Source of the DNA: Mycobacterium sp.
Lineage (GTDB): Bacteria; Actinomycetota; Actinomycetes; Mycobacteriales; Mycobacteriaceae
Reading direction: 5' to 3'
DNA: 64,000 nucleotides
Assembly: GCA_021732005.1 (NCBI GenBank)
Contig: JAKFVT010000027.1
Span: 145,010-209,009, forward strand
Positions 35,903 to 46,615 of the stretch are shown one piece after another. Each line of letters begins with the position of its first letter. Within the stretch, counting starts at the first letter, position 1. The notes beneath the pieces were generated by a model. The model did no database searches and was not told the DNA's origin. It saw only the letters and a list, made by a program, of their open reading frames with translations. Position numbers and translations under genes: made by a program.

Positions 35903-36363
35903 CGCTTGTCCTCCAAGTCTTTTCGATGCGACGCCTGGGCCACCGCATCTTTGAACGCCAGCCAACCCAGCAGCGCGCACTTCACCCGGGCCGGATATTT
36001 CGCCACACCGGCGAAGGCAACTCCGTCGCCGAGCACGTCTTCGTCGCCCTCGACGGTGCCCCGAGACGACACCATCTCGGTGAACGCCGCCACAGTCTTC
36101 AGCGCGTCGCCGACAGTCAACCCGATCACCTGGTCGGTGAGCACCGAGGTGGCCGCCTGGCTGATCGAGCAGCCCTGGCCGTCGTAGGAGATGTCGGTGA
36201 CTTGCTCGCCGTCGCCGGACAGCGCCACCCGCAGCGTCACCTCATCGCCGCACGTCGGATTGACGTGATGCACCTCGGCGCCGAACGGCTCGCGCAGCCC
36301 GCGGTGGTGCGGGTGCTTGTAGTGGTCCAGGATCACTTCCTGGTACATCTGCTCGAGTTTCAC
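35899..36363 (-). CDS. sufU: SufU, sulfur-transfer partner of SufS
   Basis: A 154-residue IscU-fold protein. The Zn ligands are Cys38 and Asp40 (TCGDE), Cys65 (GQGCSIS) and Cys129 (VKCALLGW). An insertion between the second and third ligands (FTEMVSSRGTVEGDEDVLGDGVAFAGVAKYPAR) is typical of SufU rather than scaffold IscU. It accepts persulfide sulfur from SufS and passes it to SufBCD. Start GTG 36363 directly abuts the sufS stop; it ends in a 4-bp overlap with sufT. Confidence 0.94.
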   Translation of the reverse strand: MKLEQMYQEVILDHYKHPHHRGLREPFGAEVHHVNPTCGDEVTLRVALSGDGEQVTDISYDGQGCSISQAATSVLTDQVIGLTVGDALKTVAAFTEMVSSRGTVEGDEDVLGDGVAFAGVAKYPARVKCALLGWLAFKDAVAQASHRKDLEDKR

Positions 36364-38379
<2,016 letters not shown>

Positions 38380-38383
<4 letters not shown>

Positions 38384-39570
38384 GGCTGTGTGGCTTTCGA
38401 CTCAGTGATGGCAAGTTCTCGTTCGATGGCATCGGTCAGGCGCTCGCGCACCTCGGGGACCGCGATTTTGGCGATGATCTCGTTGAAGAAACCGCGGACC
38501 ACCAGCCGGCGGGCTTGCGCCTCCGGGATGCCGCGGGCGCGGAGATAGAACAGCTGCTCGTCGTCGAAACGGCCGGTGGCACTGGCGTGCCCGGCGCCGA
38601 CGATCTCGCCGGTCTCGATCTCCAGGTTGGGCACCGAGTCGGCGCGTGCGCCGTCGGTGAGCACCAGGTTGCGGTTGACCTCGAAGGTGTCGGTGCCGGT
38701 AGCCTCGGCCCGGATCAGCACGTCACCCACCCACACGGTATGCGCGTCGGGCTTCTTTGAATCCGGATCCCCTTGCAGCGCACCCTTGTACAGCACGTCC
38801 GACTTGCAGTTCGGTTGCGCGTGGTCGACCAGCAGCCGGGACTCGAAGAACTGCCCGGCGTCGGCGAAGTAGGTGCCGAGCAGCTTGGCGTCCCCGCCCG
38901 GGCCGGTGAACCGCACGGTGGTCGAGGTCCGCACCACGTCACCACCGAGGGTGACATTGACGTGCCCGAGTACCGAGTCCTTGCCGAGCTTGGCGTGGTG
39001 CGCGCTGACATGCACCATGTCGTCGGCGAAGTCCGCGATCCAGATGACGCCCAGACCGGCCGAGTCGCCGACGATGATCTCGACGTTGTCGGCATAGGTG
39101 CCGCTGCCGCGCAGGTCGACGACCACGATCGCGCGGGACAACTCCTCGACCCGGATCTGCAGGTGACCGTAGGCCACCCCGCCCGCACCGGGGCCGTCGA
39201 CGGTGATCTCGATGGGCTCGACGACCTCGGTGTCGCGTGCGACGGTCACCACCGTCGCCGCGTTGAACGACGAGAACGCCTGCGCGGCAACCCGATCGCT
39301 GGGCACTCCGCCCTGGCCCAGTCGCTCGTCACCGCGCCGCACGGTCTCGACCGTGACACCTGGACGCTCGGTCACGGTGATCGCGGCGGTGCCGTTGGCG
39401 ACGGCCGAGCCGTCGTGCAGGCCGCGCAACCGCTTCAGCGGGGTGAACCGCCACAGCTCGTCGCGGCCGCCGGGCACCTCGAAGGCGTCGACGTCGAACG
39501 AGCTGAATTGCTCGCCCTTGTTGGCGGCAGCGGGGCCTGAACCCTCCACTGCCTTAGTCAGATTACTCAT
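38380..39570 (-). CDS. sufD: SufD, scaffold subunit of SufBCD
   Basis: A 396-residue beta-helical scaffold protein of the SufB/SufD family. The C-terminal block SATGRFDDEQLFYLRARGIPEAQARRLVVRGFFNEI is conserved, with the His of GAGHASATG. It lacks the Cys-rich EGCTAP segment of SufB, which distinguishes it from its paralogue. It starts 30 nt after sufB and overlaps sufC by 4 bp. Confidence 0.94.
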
Positions 39571-39600
39571 ACATATTTCCCGTCGCTTCGCTCGCCCGAG

Positions 39601-41043
39601 CTAACCGACAGCACCTTCCATTTGCAGCTCGATCAGCCGGTTCAGCTCCAGGGCGTATTCCATGGGCAGTTCCTTGGCGATCGGCTCGACGAAGCCGCGC
39701 ACGACCATCGCCATCGCCTCGTCCTCGGTCATGCCGCGGCTCATCAGGTAGAACAGCTGATCTTCGCTGACCTTCGACACCGTGGCCTCGTGGCCCATCG
39801 TGACGTCGTCCTCGCGGATGTCGACATAAGGGTAGGTGTCGCTGCGGCTGATCGTATCGACAAGCAGCGCATCGCATTTCACAGAGGAGCGCGATCCGTG
39901 CGCACCTTTGTTGACCTGGACCAGGCCGCGGTAGGACGCCCGGCCACCGCCGCGGGCCACCGACTTGGACACGATGTTGCTCGACGTGTACGGGGCCAGA
40001 TGCAGCATCTTGGCGCCGGTGTCCTGATGCTGCCCCTCGCCGGCGAACGCCACCGACAGCACCTCACCCTTGGCGTGCTCCCCGGTCATCCACACCGCCG
40101 GGTACTTCATCGTGACCTTCGAGCCGATGTTGCCGTCGACCCACTCCATAGTGGCGCCGGCCTCGGCGCGGGCGCGCTTGGTCACCAGGTTGTAGACGTT
40201 GTTCGACCAGTTCTGGATGGTCGTGTAACGGCAACGGCCACCGGGCTTCACGATGATCTCGACGACTGCCGAGTGCAGCGAGTCGCTCTTGTAGATCGGC
40301 GCGGTACAGCCCTCGACATAGTGCACGTAGGCGTCTTCGTCGACGATGATCAGCGTCCGCTCGAACTGGCCCATGTTCTCGGTGTTGATCCGGAAGTAGG
40401 CCTGCAGCGGGATGTCGACGTGCACACCCTTCGGGACGTAGATGAACGAACCACCCGACCACACCGCCGTGTTGAGCGCGGAGAACTTGTTGTCCCCGGC
40501 CGGGATCACGGTGCCGAAGTACTGCCGGAACAGCTCCGGGTGCTCACGCAGGCCCGAGTCGGTGTCCAGGAAGATCACGCCCTGGGCCTCGAGGTCCTCA
40601 CGGATCGAGTGGTAGACCACCTCGGACTCGTACTGTGCGGCCACACCCGACACCAGGCGCTGCTTCTCCGCCTCCGGGATGCCGAGCCGGTCGTAGGTGT
40701 TCTTGATGTCGGCGGGCAGGTCATCCCAGGTGGCGGCCTGCTTCTCGCTGGAGCGCACGAAGTACTTGATGTTGTCGAAGTCGATGCCCTCGAGATTGGA
40801 TCCCCAGTTCGGCATCGGCTTCTTGTCGAAGGTGCGCAGCGCCTTCAGCCGGATGTCGAGCATCCACTGCGGCTCGCTCTTCTTGCCCGAAATGTCGCGC
40901 ACCACAGCCTCGGACAGCCCGCGCTGCGCGCTGGCACCCGCAACGTCGGAGTCCGACCAGCCGTAGCCGTACTTGCCCAGCGACGCAATGGTCTCTTCCT
41001 GGGTCAGCGGCTCGGCCGGCTTGGCTTCCGGGGTGAGTGTCAT
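39601..41043 (-). CDS. sufB: SufB, scaffold subunit of SufBCD (intein-free)
   Basis: A continuous 480-residue SufB. The block [23 protein letters not shown] carries the conserved Cys, and [35 protein letters not shown] is the C-terminal signature. In M. tuberculosis SufB (Rv1461) an intein interrupts the protein; here the flanking segments are joined without any insert. AGGAG lies about 7 nt before the ATG. It is the first structural gene after the regulator sufR (18-nt gap). Confidence 0.97.
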   Translation of the reverse strand: MTLTPEAKPAEPLTQEETIASLGKYGYGWSDSDVAGASAQRGLSEAVVRDISGKKSEPQWMLDIRLKALRTFDKKPMPNWGSNLEGIDFDNIKYFVRSSEKQAATWDDLPADIKNTYDRLGIPEAEKQRLVSGVAAQYESEVVYHSIREDLEAQGVIFLDTDSGLREHPELFRQYFGTVIPAGDNKFSALNTAVWSGGSFIYVPKGVHVDIPLQAYFRINTENMGQFERTLIIVDEDAYVHYVEGCTAPIYKSDSLHSAVVEIIVKPGGRCRYTTIQNWSNNVYNLVTKRARAEAGATMEWVDGNIGSKVTMKYPAVWMTGEHAKGEVLSVAFAGEGQHQDTGAKMLHLAPYTSSNIVSKSVARGGGRASYRGLVQVNKGAHGSRSSVKCDALLVDTISRSDTYPYVDIREDDVTMGHEATVSKVSEDQLFYLMSRGMTEDEAMAMVVRGFVEPIAKELPMEYALELNRLIELQMEGAVG

Positions 41044-41061
41044 GGTGACGCTCCTTCTGGT

Positions 41062-41754
41062 CTAGTGGTGTACCGGTGTGAGCGGCACGTGGGTGGTGCA
41101 GGCGCAGTCGCCGTTGGCGATGGTCGCCAATCGCTGGACGTGGGTGCCGAGAATCTCGGACATCGCCTCCTTCTCGGCTTCGCACAGTTCCGGGAACTCT
41201 TCGGCGACATGCGAAACCGGGCAGTGGTGCTGGCAGATCTGGATGCCCTGCATGGGTCCGCCGACCCGCGTCGTCGTCGCCGCGTAACCGGCCTTGGTCA
41301 TCGCGTCGGCGACCCGCTCGGCAGTGGACTCGACGTCGTCGGGCCCCTGCGCCACTCCCGCGAGGATGGCGTCGATACGGCGGCGGGCGAACGTCTGCAC
41401 CGCCTGGTCGCCGCCGAGTTCACGCAATTGGCGGATCGCGGCCGAAGCCAGGTCGTCGTAGGTGTGCTCCAGCTTGGCCCGTCCGGCCGCGGTCAGCCGG
41501 TAGCGCTTGGCGGGCCGGCCGCGGCCTGCCTGCTGCCACGCCGCCGCGGCGTTGGCCTGGGCGTCGCCCGCCTCGATCAGCGCGTCGAGGTGCCGACGCA
41601 CACCGGCGGCGGAGATGCCCAGCCGCTGGCCGATCTCGGCGGCGGTGATCGATCCCGACTCGAGCAGGAGCTGCACAATTGCCCGGCGGGTCTGCCCGTC
41701 ATGCACAACGGTGCCCACCACGGGCACAGCGTCAGCATCGGACGGGAATTTCAC
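41062..41754 (-). CDS. sufR: SufR, iron-sulfur ArsR/DeoR-like repressor of the suf operon
   Basis: A winged-helix regulator with HTH ITAAEIGQRLGISAAGVRRHLDALI. Three closely placed cysteines can ligate its cluster: Cys174 and Cys178 in CQHHC and Cys191 in ELCEAE. A CAC motif lies near the C-terminus. GTG 41754 gives 230 residues; the open frame upstream passes through the promoter. The start codon is embedded in the operator ACACT-N5-TGTGA, and TAACAC lies 7 nt upstream, so a leaderless autoregulated mRNA is likely. It heads sufR-B-D-C-S-U-T and represses the operon when it carries its cluster. Confidence 0.93.
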   Translation of the reverse strand: MKFPSDADAVPVVGTVVHDGQTRRAIVQLLLESGSITAAEIGQRLGISAAGVRRHLDALIEAGDAQANAAAAWQQAGRGRPAKRYRLTAAGRAKLEHTYDDLASAAIRQLRELGGDQAVQTFARRRIDAILAGVAQGPDDVESTAERVADAMTKAGYAATTTRVGGPMQGIQICQHHCPVSHVAEEFPELCEAEKEAMSEILGTHVQRLATIANGDCACTTHVPLTPVHH

Positions 41755-41765
41755 AACACCAGTGT
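41751..41765 (-). promoter_or_regulatory. SufR operator at the suf promoter
   Basis: On the minus strand ACACT-GGTGT-TGTGA exactly fits the form ACACT-N5-TGTGA reported for M. tuberculosis SufR. It covers the proposed +1 and start codon of sufR, so bound SufR would block initiation. The divergent mptB start is only 80-90 bp away. Confidence 0.7.
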
Positions 41766-41844
41766 TACGCAATTGCCCGAACAGGTCTAGCAAGGGCACC
41801 CTTAGCAAGCTGAGGGCGAAAAAGCCGCCGGTTAGAGTGCTGTG

Positions 41845-43590
41845 GTGGCAGCCCGCCAGCTTTCGCTGAGTTCGTCAATCGCCCGTTTGCACGGCGATGA
41901 ACGCACTGTAGGCGCGCCCCTCAACGACGCCGAATTCCGCGCCATGCGCCGGACCCGGCTGTTCGGTGCCACCGGAACGGTGCTGATGGCGATCGGTGCG
42001 CTGGGCGCCGGCGCCCGCCCCGTCGTGCAGGACCCCACCTTCGGCGTGCGGCTGCTGAACCTGCCGTCGCGCATCCAGACGGTGTCACTGACGATGACCA
42101 CCACGGGCGCGGTGATGATGGCGTTGGCCTGGCTGATGCTGGGCCGCTTCGCCCTGGGGAACCGCCGGATGTCGCGCAGTCAGCTCGATCACACTCTGCT
42201 GCTGTGGGTCGTTCCGCTGCTGATCGCTCCGCCGATGTACAGCAAGGACGTCTACTCCTATCTCGCGCAGAGCCAGATCTCGGCCAACGGGCTCAATCCC
42301 TACAAGGTCGGGCCCGCCCCGGGGCTGGGTTTGGACCATGTCTTCACCCTCTCGGTGCCCAGCCTGTGGCGCGAGACGCCGGCGCCGTACGGCCCGCTGT
42401 TCCTGTGGGTGGGGCGCGGAATCTCGGCGCTGACCGGAGAGAACATCGTCGCCGCCGTCCTCAGCCACCGCGTGGTGGTACTGCTCGGCGTCGGGATGAT
42501 CGTGTGGGCGGTGCCGCGGCTGGCCCGCCGCTGCGGCGTCGCCGAGGTCAGCGCGTTGTGGCTGGGTGCGGCCAACCCGCTGCTGCTGATGCATCTGGTC
42601 GCCGGAATTCACAATGAGGCGCTGATGCTGGGCCTGATGCTCACCGGAACCGAGTTCGCTCTGCGCGGGATCGACTCCGCCAAGCCGTTGTGGCCACGGC
42701 CGGTGCACTGGCCGCACGGTCGCGACCAGTGGGCGCAATGGATGCCGCCCGCGATGCTGGTCCTGGGCTCCGTGCTGATCACGATGTCCTCGCAGGTGAA
42801 ACTCCCGGGGCTGTTGGCCTTGGGCTTCGTGGGCATGGCCCTGGCGTACCGCTGGGGGTCGACCGTCAAGGCGTTCCTTCTGGCCAGCGCCTTCATGGCG
42901 TCACTGTCGCTGGTGGTGATGGCGATCATCGGCTGGGCCAGCGGCCTGGGCTTCGGCTGGGTGTTCACGCTCGGCACAGCCAACGTTGTGCGCAGCTGGA
43001 TGTCACCGCCGACGCTGCTGGCGCTGGGCACCGGCCAGGTCGGGATTCTGCTCGGGCTGGGTGACCACACCACCGCCGTGCTGTCGCTGACCCGCGCCAT
43101 GGGTGTGCTGATCATCATGATCACCGTCACCTGGCTGCTGCTGGCCGTGATGCGAGGCCGGTTGCATCCGGTCGGCGGCCTCGGCGTGGCGCTGGGCGCG
43201 ACCGTACTGCTGTTTCCAGTCGTACAGCCCTGGTACCTGCTGTGGGCGATCATCCCGCTGGCGGCCTGGGCCACCCGGCCGGGCTTCCGCATCGCGACCA
43301 TCGCGGTGTCGCTCGTCGTCGGGATCTTCGGGCCCACGGCCAACGGCGACCGCTTCGCGCTGTTCCAGATCGTCGACGCCACCCTGGCCAGCACGGTGAT
43401 TGTGCTGATGCTGATCGCGGTGACGTTCCATCGGCTGCCCTGGCGCAAGGTGCCCGGGACCAACGAAACGTTCAGCGGTCAGGAGCCCGACACCCCGGCC
43501 ACACCGGAGTCCGGCACACCCTCGCTGGAGCCACCCACCGAACCACCGACGCCGCGCCCGGCGCCCGGCGCATACGCTGAGTCACCGTGA
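41845..43590 (+). CDS. mptB: Alpha-(1,6)-mannopyranosyltransferase MptB (GT-C)
   Basis: A polyprenyl-phosphomannose-dependent mannosyltransferase initiating or elongating the lipomannan core (Rv1459c family). The 581-residue protein has a dozen or so hydrophobic helices and the GT-C motif near the first large periplasmic loop: PPMYSKDVYSYLAQSQISANGLNPY. Later family segments are RETPAPYGPLFLWVG and AGIHNEALMLGLMLTG. The C-terminal tail is cytoplasmic and Pro-rich. GTG 41845 is chosen because TAGAGT lies 6 nt upstream with no Shine-Dalgarno; the adjacent GTG 41842 is equally in frame. It is divergent from sufR and overlaps the ABC ATPase gene by 4 bp. Confidence 0.9.
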   Translation: MAARQLSLSSSIARLHGDERTVGAPLNDAEFRAMRRTRLFGATGTVLMAIGALGAGARPVVQDPTFGVRLLNLPSRIQTVSLTMTTTGAVMMALAWLMLGRFALGNRRMSRSQLDHTLLLWVVPLLIAPPMYSKDVYSYLAQSQISANGLNPYKVGPAPGLGLDHVFTLSVPSLWRETPAPYGPLFLWVGRGISALTGENIVAAVLSHRVVVLLGVGMIVWAVPRLARRCGVAEVSALWLGAANPLLLMHLVAGIHNEALMLGLMLTGTEFALRGIDSAKPLWPRPVHWPHGRDQWAQWMPPAMLVLGSVLITMSSQVKLPGLLALGFVGMALAYRWGSTVKAFLLASAFMASLSLVVMAIIGWASGLGFGWVFTLGTANVVRSWMSPPTLLALGTGQVGILLGLGDHTTAVLSLTRAMGVLIIMITVTWLLLAVMRGRLHPVGGLGVALGATVLLFPVVQPWYLLWAIIPLAAWATRPGFRIATIAVSLVVGIFGPTANGDRFALFQIVDATLASTVIVLMLIAVTFHRLPWRKVPGTNETFSGQEPDTPATPESGTPSLEPPTEPPTPRPAPGAYAESP

Positions 43591-44519
43591 GTTCCGGCCG
43601 CGAAATCCCCGTGCGACTGCGCGGGGTGTCCAAGCACTACGGGTCGACGACGGCCGTGGCGAACCTCGACCTCGAGGTGCACGCCGCCGAAGTGCTGGCC
43701 CTGCTGGGTCCGAACGGGGCAGGCAAGACCACGACGGTCGAGATGTGCGAGGGCTTCACCCGGCCCGACGGCGGCACCATCGAGGTGCTGGGCCTGGACC
43801 CGGTCGCCGACAACGCGAGGGTGCGCGAGCGGATCGGCGTCATGCTGCAGGGCGGCGGCGGCTACCCGGCGGCGCGGGCCGGCGAGATGCTGAACCTGGT
43901 GGCCTCCTACGCCGCCAACCCGCTCGACCCGGCCTGGCTGCTGGACACGTTGGGGCTGACCGACGCCGCCCGCACCACCTACCGCAGGCTCTCCGGTGGC
44001 CAGCAGCAGCGGCTCGCGCTGGCGTGCGCCCTGGTCGGCAGGCCCGAGCTGGTCTTCCTCGACGAGCCCACCGCCGGCATGGACGCGCACGCGCGGCTGG
44101 TGGTGTGGGAGCTCATCGACGCGCTGCGCCGCGACGGCGTGACCGTGGTGCTGACCACCCACCAGCTCAAGGAGGCCGAGGAGCTCGCCGACCGGATCGT
44201 GATCATCGACCACGGCTCGGCCGTCGCGTCGGGGACGCCCGCGGAGTTGATGAACTCCGGCGCCGAAGGTCAGTTGCGATTCTCCGCGCCCCGCCAGCTC
44301 GACCTGTCGCTGTTGATCGCGGCGTTGCCGGAAGGCTATGCGGCCAAGGAGGTTTCGCCCGGCGAATACCTGGTGGAAGGCAAGATCGACCCACAGGTGC
44401 TGGCGACCGTCACAGCGTGGTGCGCGCGGCTCGACGTGCTGGCCACCGATGTCCGGGTCGAGCAGCGCAGCCTCGAAGACGTGTTCCTGGAGCTGACCGG
44501 TAGGGAGTTGCGGGCATGA
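43587..44519 (+). CDS. ABC-2 type exporter ATP-binding protein (Rv1458c-like)
   Basis: A 310-residue ATPase: Walker A GPNGAGKTT, signature LSGGQQQRLALAC, Walker B LVFLDEPTAGMD, H-loop LTTHQLKEAEEL. The C-terminal domain of about 80 residues is the DrrA-type extension. It starts with GTG in a GTGA overlap with mptB and ends in an ATGA overlap with the permease gene, so mptB-ATPase-permease is one coupled unit. The cargo is unknown; linkage to mptB suggests an envelope glycolipid, as inference only. Confidence 0.9.
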   Translation: MSSGREIPVRLRGVSKHYGSTTAVANLDLEVHAAEVLALLGPNGAGKTTTVEMCEGFTRPDGGTIEVLGLDPVADNARVRERIGVMLQGGGGYPAARAGEMLNLVASYAANPLDPAWLLDTLGLTDAARTTYRRLSGGQQQRLALACALVGRPELVFLDEPTAGMDAHARLVVWELIDALRRDGVTVVLTTHQLKEAEELADRIVIIDHGSAVASGTPAELMNSGAEGQLRFSAPRQLDLSLLIAALPEGYAAKEVSPGEYLVEGKIDPQVLATVTAWCARLDVLATDVRVEQRSLEDVFLELTGRELRA

Positions 44520-45292
44520 CGAGTGAGCTCTTCCGGCCGGGCACCTTCGCGCCCGACCCGCGGCCCAGCACCGTGCCGCGGATGCTGGCCGCGCAGTACG
44601 GCCTCGAGCTGAAACTGTTGCTGCGCAACGGCGAACAGCTATTGCTGACGATGTTCATCCCGATCACCCTGTTGATCGGGCTCACCCTGTTGCCGCTCGG
44701 CTCGTTCGGCGCGCACCGTGTCGCGGTGTTCGTTCCGGCGATCATGGCGCTGGCGGTGATCTCGACGGCGTTCACCGGCCAGGCCATCGCCGTCGCGTTC
44801 GACCGCCGCTACGGGGCGCTGAAACGGTTGGGCGCCACCGCACTTCCGGTGTGGGGCATCATTGCAGGCAAATCGCTGGCCGTGGTGACCGTGGTGTTCC
44901 TGCAGGCATTGCTGCTCGGCGGTATCGGTTTGGCGCTGGGCTGGCGTCCGCATCCGGTCGGCCTGCTGCTCGGCGCGCTGGTGATCGCACTGGGCACCGC
45001 GGGGTTCGCGGCGATGGGCCTGCTGCTGGGCGGAACGCTGCGCGCCGAGATCGTGCTGGCCGTCGCCAACCTGCTGTGGTTTGTGTTCGCCGGGCTGGGG
45101 GCGCTGACCCTGGAGACCGGCGCGATTCCGCGTGGGCTGGCCTGGGTGGCACGGTTGACGCCGTCCGGGGCGCTCACCGAGGCACTGACCCGGGCGATGT
45201 CGCTGTCGGTCGACTGGTTCGGCATCGCGGTGCTGGCGGCGTGGGGCTTGGTGTCGGCCCTGGCGGCGCTGCGCTGGTTCCGCTTCACCTGA
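44516..45292 (+). CDS. ABC-2 type permease (Rv1457c-like)
   Basis: A 258-residue membrane protein with six hydrophobic helices, among them LLTMFIPITLLIGLTLLPLG, VAVFVPAIMALAVISTAFTG, SLAVVTVVFLQALLLGGIGLALG and a last helix FGIAVLAAWGLVSALAAL. An ABC-2 fold with RRYGALKRLGATALPVWGIIAGK in the first cytoplasmic loop. It pairs with the preceding ATPase (ATGA overlap). The 3' end overlaps the convergent hydrolase gene by 8 bp. Confidence 0.9.
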   Translation: MTSELFRPGTFAPDPRPSTVPRMLAAQYGLELKLLLRNGEQLLLTMFIPITLLIGLTLLPLGSFGAHRVAVFVPAIMALAVISTAFTGQAIAVAFDRRYGALKRLGATALPVWGIIAGKSLAVVTVVFLQALLLGGIGLALGWRPHPVGLLLGALVIALGTAGFAAMGLLLGGTLRAEIVLAVANLLWFVFAGLGALTLETGAIPRGLAWVARLTPSGALTEALTRAMSLSVDWFGIAVLAAWGLVSALAALRWFRFT

Positions 45293-45902
45293 TCGACGGC
45301 AGCAGATACTCGAGCTGACCGACCTCCTCGATGTTGTGTCGCACCCAGGCTCGCAGCATGTCGTCTCCGAATCGGCGGATGAGTAACCGGTTCAGCGGGG
45401 TCAGCAGCGCGCTGCGCGCACCGATGTCCATGACGCTGACGTAGTGGGTGCCGTCGCACCCCGGTGACCAGGTGTGCTCGAGCTGGAAAATCACCACTCC
45501 GGCCAGCCGCTGCACCAACCTGATGCCGGTCTCGTCGAGCTTCTCGACCCGGTCGATGACGTCGACGCGGTACTCGGGTCGACCGCCAAATTGTTCGACG
45601 ATGCGGAATCGCGCACCTTCCGCTGCGCCCCCGCCGGGCGCTTGACGAGCCAGCTCCCAGCGGATGTGATCGAGCGGATGCCACGCCAGGTAGCGGTCGA
45701 TGACGACGCCGCCGTAGTACACAGTTCCGTCGAGGCCGGTGAACCAGTCCAGCAACATCGGCGGCGTCACACCGGCGAGTGGGCGGTGCACGATCGTCAC
45801 CCGGCGGCGGCCGTGTGCCGCCGAGGTGTAGCGCACGGCCGCGGTGTCGACCGAGCGCAGCGGAAACAGGACTGGACGCACGGCTGGTGCGGGCAGTGTC
45901 AT
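45285..45902 (-). CDS. PhlG-like (diacetylphloroglucinol hydrolase family) protein
   Basis: A 205-residue protein with the layout of the PhlG/DAPG-hydrolase family, Zn-dependent C-C hydrolases of acylated phenols. Possible metal ligands are the His of YLAWHPLDHIRW and the HxxxE pair in VRHNIEEVGQLEYL; HRPLAGVTPPMLLDWFTGLDG is the expected N-terminal signature. A Bet v1-like (SRPBCC) fold is the alternative reading. ATG 45902 has AGGGAG 5 nt upstream. It is divergent from a TetR gene, and the two flank tandem operators, so the pair is probably an inducible detoxification or catabolic unit. M. tuberculosis lacks it at this place. Confidence 0.6.
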   Translation of the reverse strand: MTLPAPAVRPVLFPLRSVDTAAVRYTSAAHGRRRVTIVHRPLAGVTPPMLLDWFTGLDGTVYYGGVVIDRYLAWHPLDHIRWELARQAPGGGAAEGARFRIVEQFGGRPEYRVDVIDRVEKLDETGIRLVQRLAGVVIFQLEHTWSPGCDGTHYVSVMDIGARSALLTPLNRLLIRRFGDDMLRAWVRHNIEEVGQLEYLLPSIR

Positions 45903-45914
45903 CTCGACTCCCTG

Positions 45915-45934
45915 GATACGTTGACGTTTCTTAT
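45915..45934. promoter_or_regulatory. TetR operator copy 1 in the divergent promoter
   Basis: GATACG-TTG-ACGTTTCTT contains the small palindrome ACGT-TG-ACGT. A second copy with the same frame lies 44 bp downstream. This copy overlaps the -35 box TTGACG (45921-45926) of the plus-strand promoter. Confidence 0.6.
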
Positions 45935-45948
45935 TTGCACGGTATGCT
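45921..45948 (+). promoter_or_regulatory. Sigma70-type promoter of the tetR gene
   Basis: -35 TTGACG (45921-45926), 16-bp spacer, -10 TATGCT (45943-45948); near consensus. Expected +1 near 45955. A face-to-face minus-strand promoter can be read in the same DNA: -35 TTGCGT (45962-45967 complement), 17-bp spacer, -10 TACCGT (45939-45944 complement). Confidence 0.65.
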
Positions 45949-45958
45949 GGCCGAATTA

Positions 45959-45978
45959 GATACGCAAGCGTTTCTTCA
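45959..45978. promoter_or_regulatory. TetR operator copy 2 in the divergent promoter
   Basis: GATACG-CAA-GCGTTTCTT contains the palindrome ACGC-AA-GCGT. It covers the predicted tetR transcript start and contains the -35 box of the minus-strand promoter, so a bound repressor would shut both genes. Confidence 0.6.
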
Positions 45979-45989
45979 AAGGAGGCCCG

Positions 45990-46586
45990 ATGCGTCGCAG
46001 GCGAGGCACCGAACTCGATGCGGCCATCGCAACCGCGGTGCTCAACCTGCTGGTGACCGGCGGGGCGAAAGCGATCACGATGGAAGCGGTGGCCGCGGCC
46101 GCGGGAACCAGTAAGCCGGTGCTATATCGCCGCTGGCCAGACCGTTCCGCGCTACTGCGGGACATCCTCCTGCGAACCGCCACCGCCGCGATCCCGGCCG
46201 AGGACACCGGCAGCTACCGCGGCGACATGCTCGCGATCCTGCGCGGCTGGGCCGCGCTCTTCACCGGCGAAGGCGGCGCCGCGATCCGGGCCATCGTCGC
46301 CGAGATGGCTCAAGACGGTGACCTCGCGGAAGCGTTCCGCGCCGAGGTGATCGGATGGCGAAAGGACGAGATGGCGGCGATGCTCAGCCGCGGCATCGCC
46401 CGCGGCGACGTCCGCGCCGACGTTCCGGTCGACATCGCCCGCGAACTGGGTCAAAGCGTGTTGTGGCACCGTCTGTTGATCACCGGCGACCCGATCGACG
46501 ACGCCCTGGTGGTGCGCCTCGTCGACGAGGTGCTGGTGCCGTTCGTCGCGCCGCGGATCCCGCCTGTCCCAATCCCTACTACATGA
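45990..46586 (+). CDS. TetR-family transcriptional regulator
   Basis: A 198-residue TetR regulator. The HTH reads AIATAVLNLLVTGGAKAITMEAVAAAAGTSKPVLYRRWPDRSALLRDI; the C-terminal region (LRGWAALFTGEGGAAIRAIVAEM) belongs to the TetR_C_11-like group. AAAGGAGG lies 4 nt before the ATG, an unusually strong ribosome site here. The gene is divergent from the PhlG-like hydrolase with two operator copies between them, so autorepression plus control of the hydrolase is expected. The inducer is unknown, perhaps an aromatic or polyketide-like phenol. Confidence 0.88.
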   Translation: MRRRRGTELDAAIATAVLNLLVTGGAKAITMEAVAAAAGTSKPVLYRRWPDRSALLRDILLRTATAAIPAEDTGSYRGDMLAILRGWAALFTGEGGAAIRAIVAEMAQDGDLAEAFRAEVIGWRKDEMAAMLSRGIARGDVRADVPVDIARELGQSVLWHRLLITGDPIDDALVVRLVDEVLVPFVAPRIPPVPIPTT

Positions 46587-46603
46587 CGTAGTTCGACGTC
46601 CTC

Positions 46604-46609
46604 TACGAT
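46604..46609 (+). promoter_or_regulatory. ctaA -10 box (leaderless architecture)
   Basis: TACGAT ends 6 nt before the ctaA GTG (46616). No Shine-Dalgarno lies between, so +1 should be at the start codon. Confidence 0.5.
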
Positions 46610-46615
46610 CAGGCC

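Noticed and set aside
39571..39600. Separate promoter between sufB and sufD.
   Set aside because: The gap is only 30 nt and shows no -10/-35 pattern; the genes read as one operon.
39622..41790. A 722-codon plus-strand frame opposite sufB and sufR.
   Set aside because: It lies antisense to two well-supported genes and crosses the SufR operator; no motif is seen.
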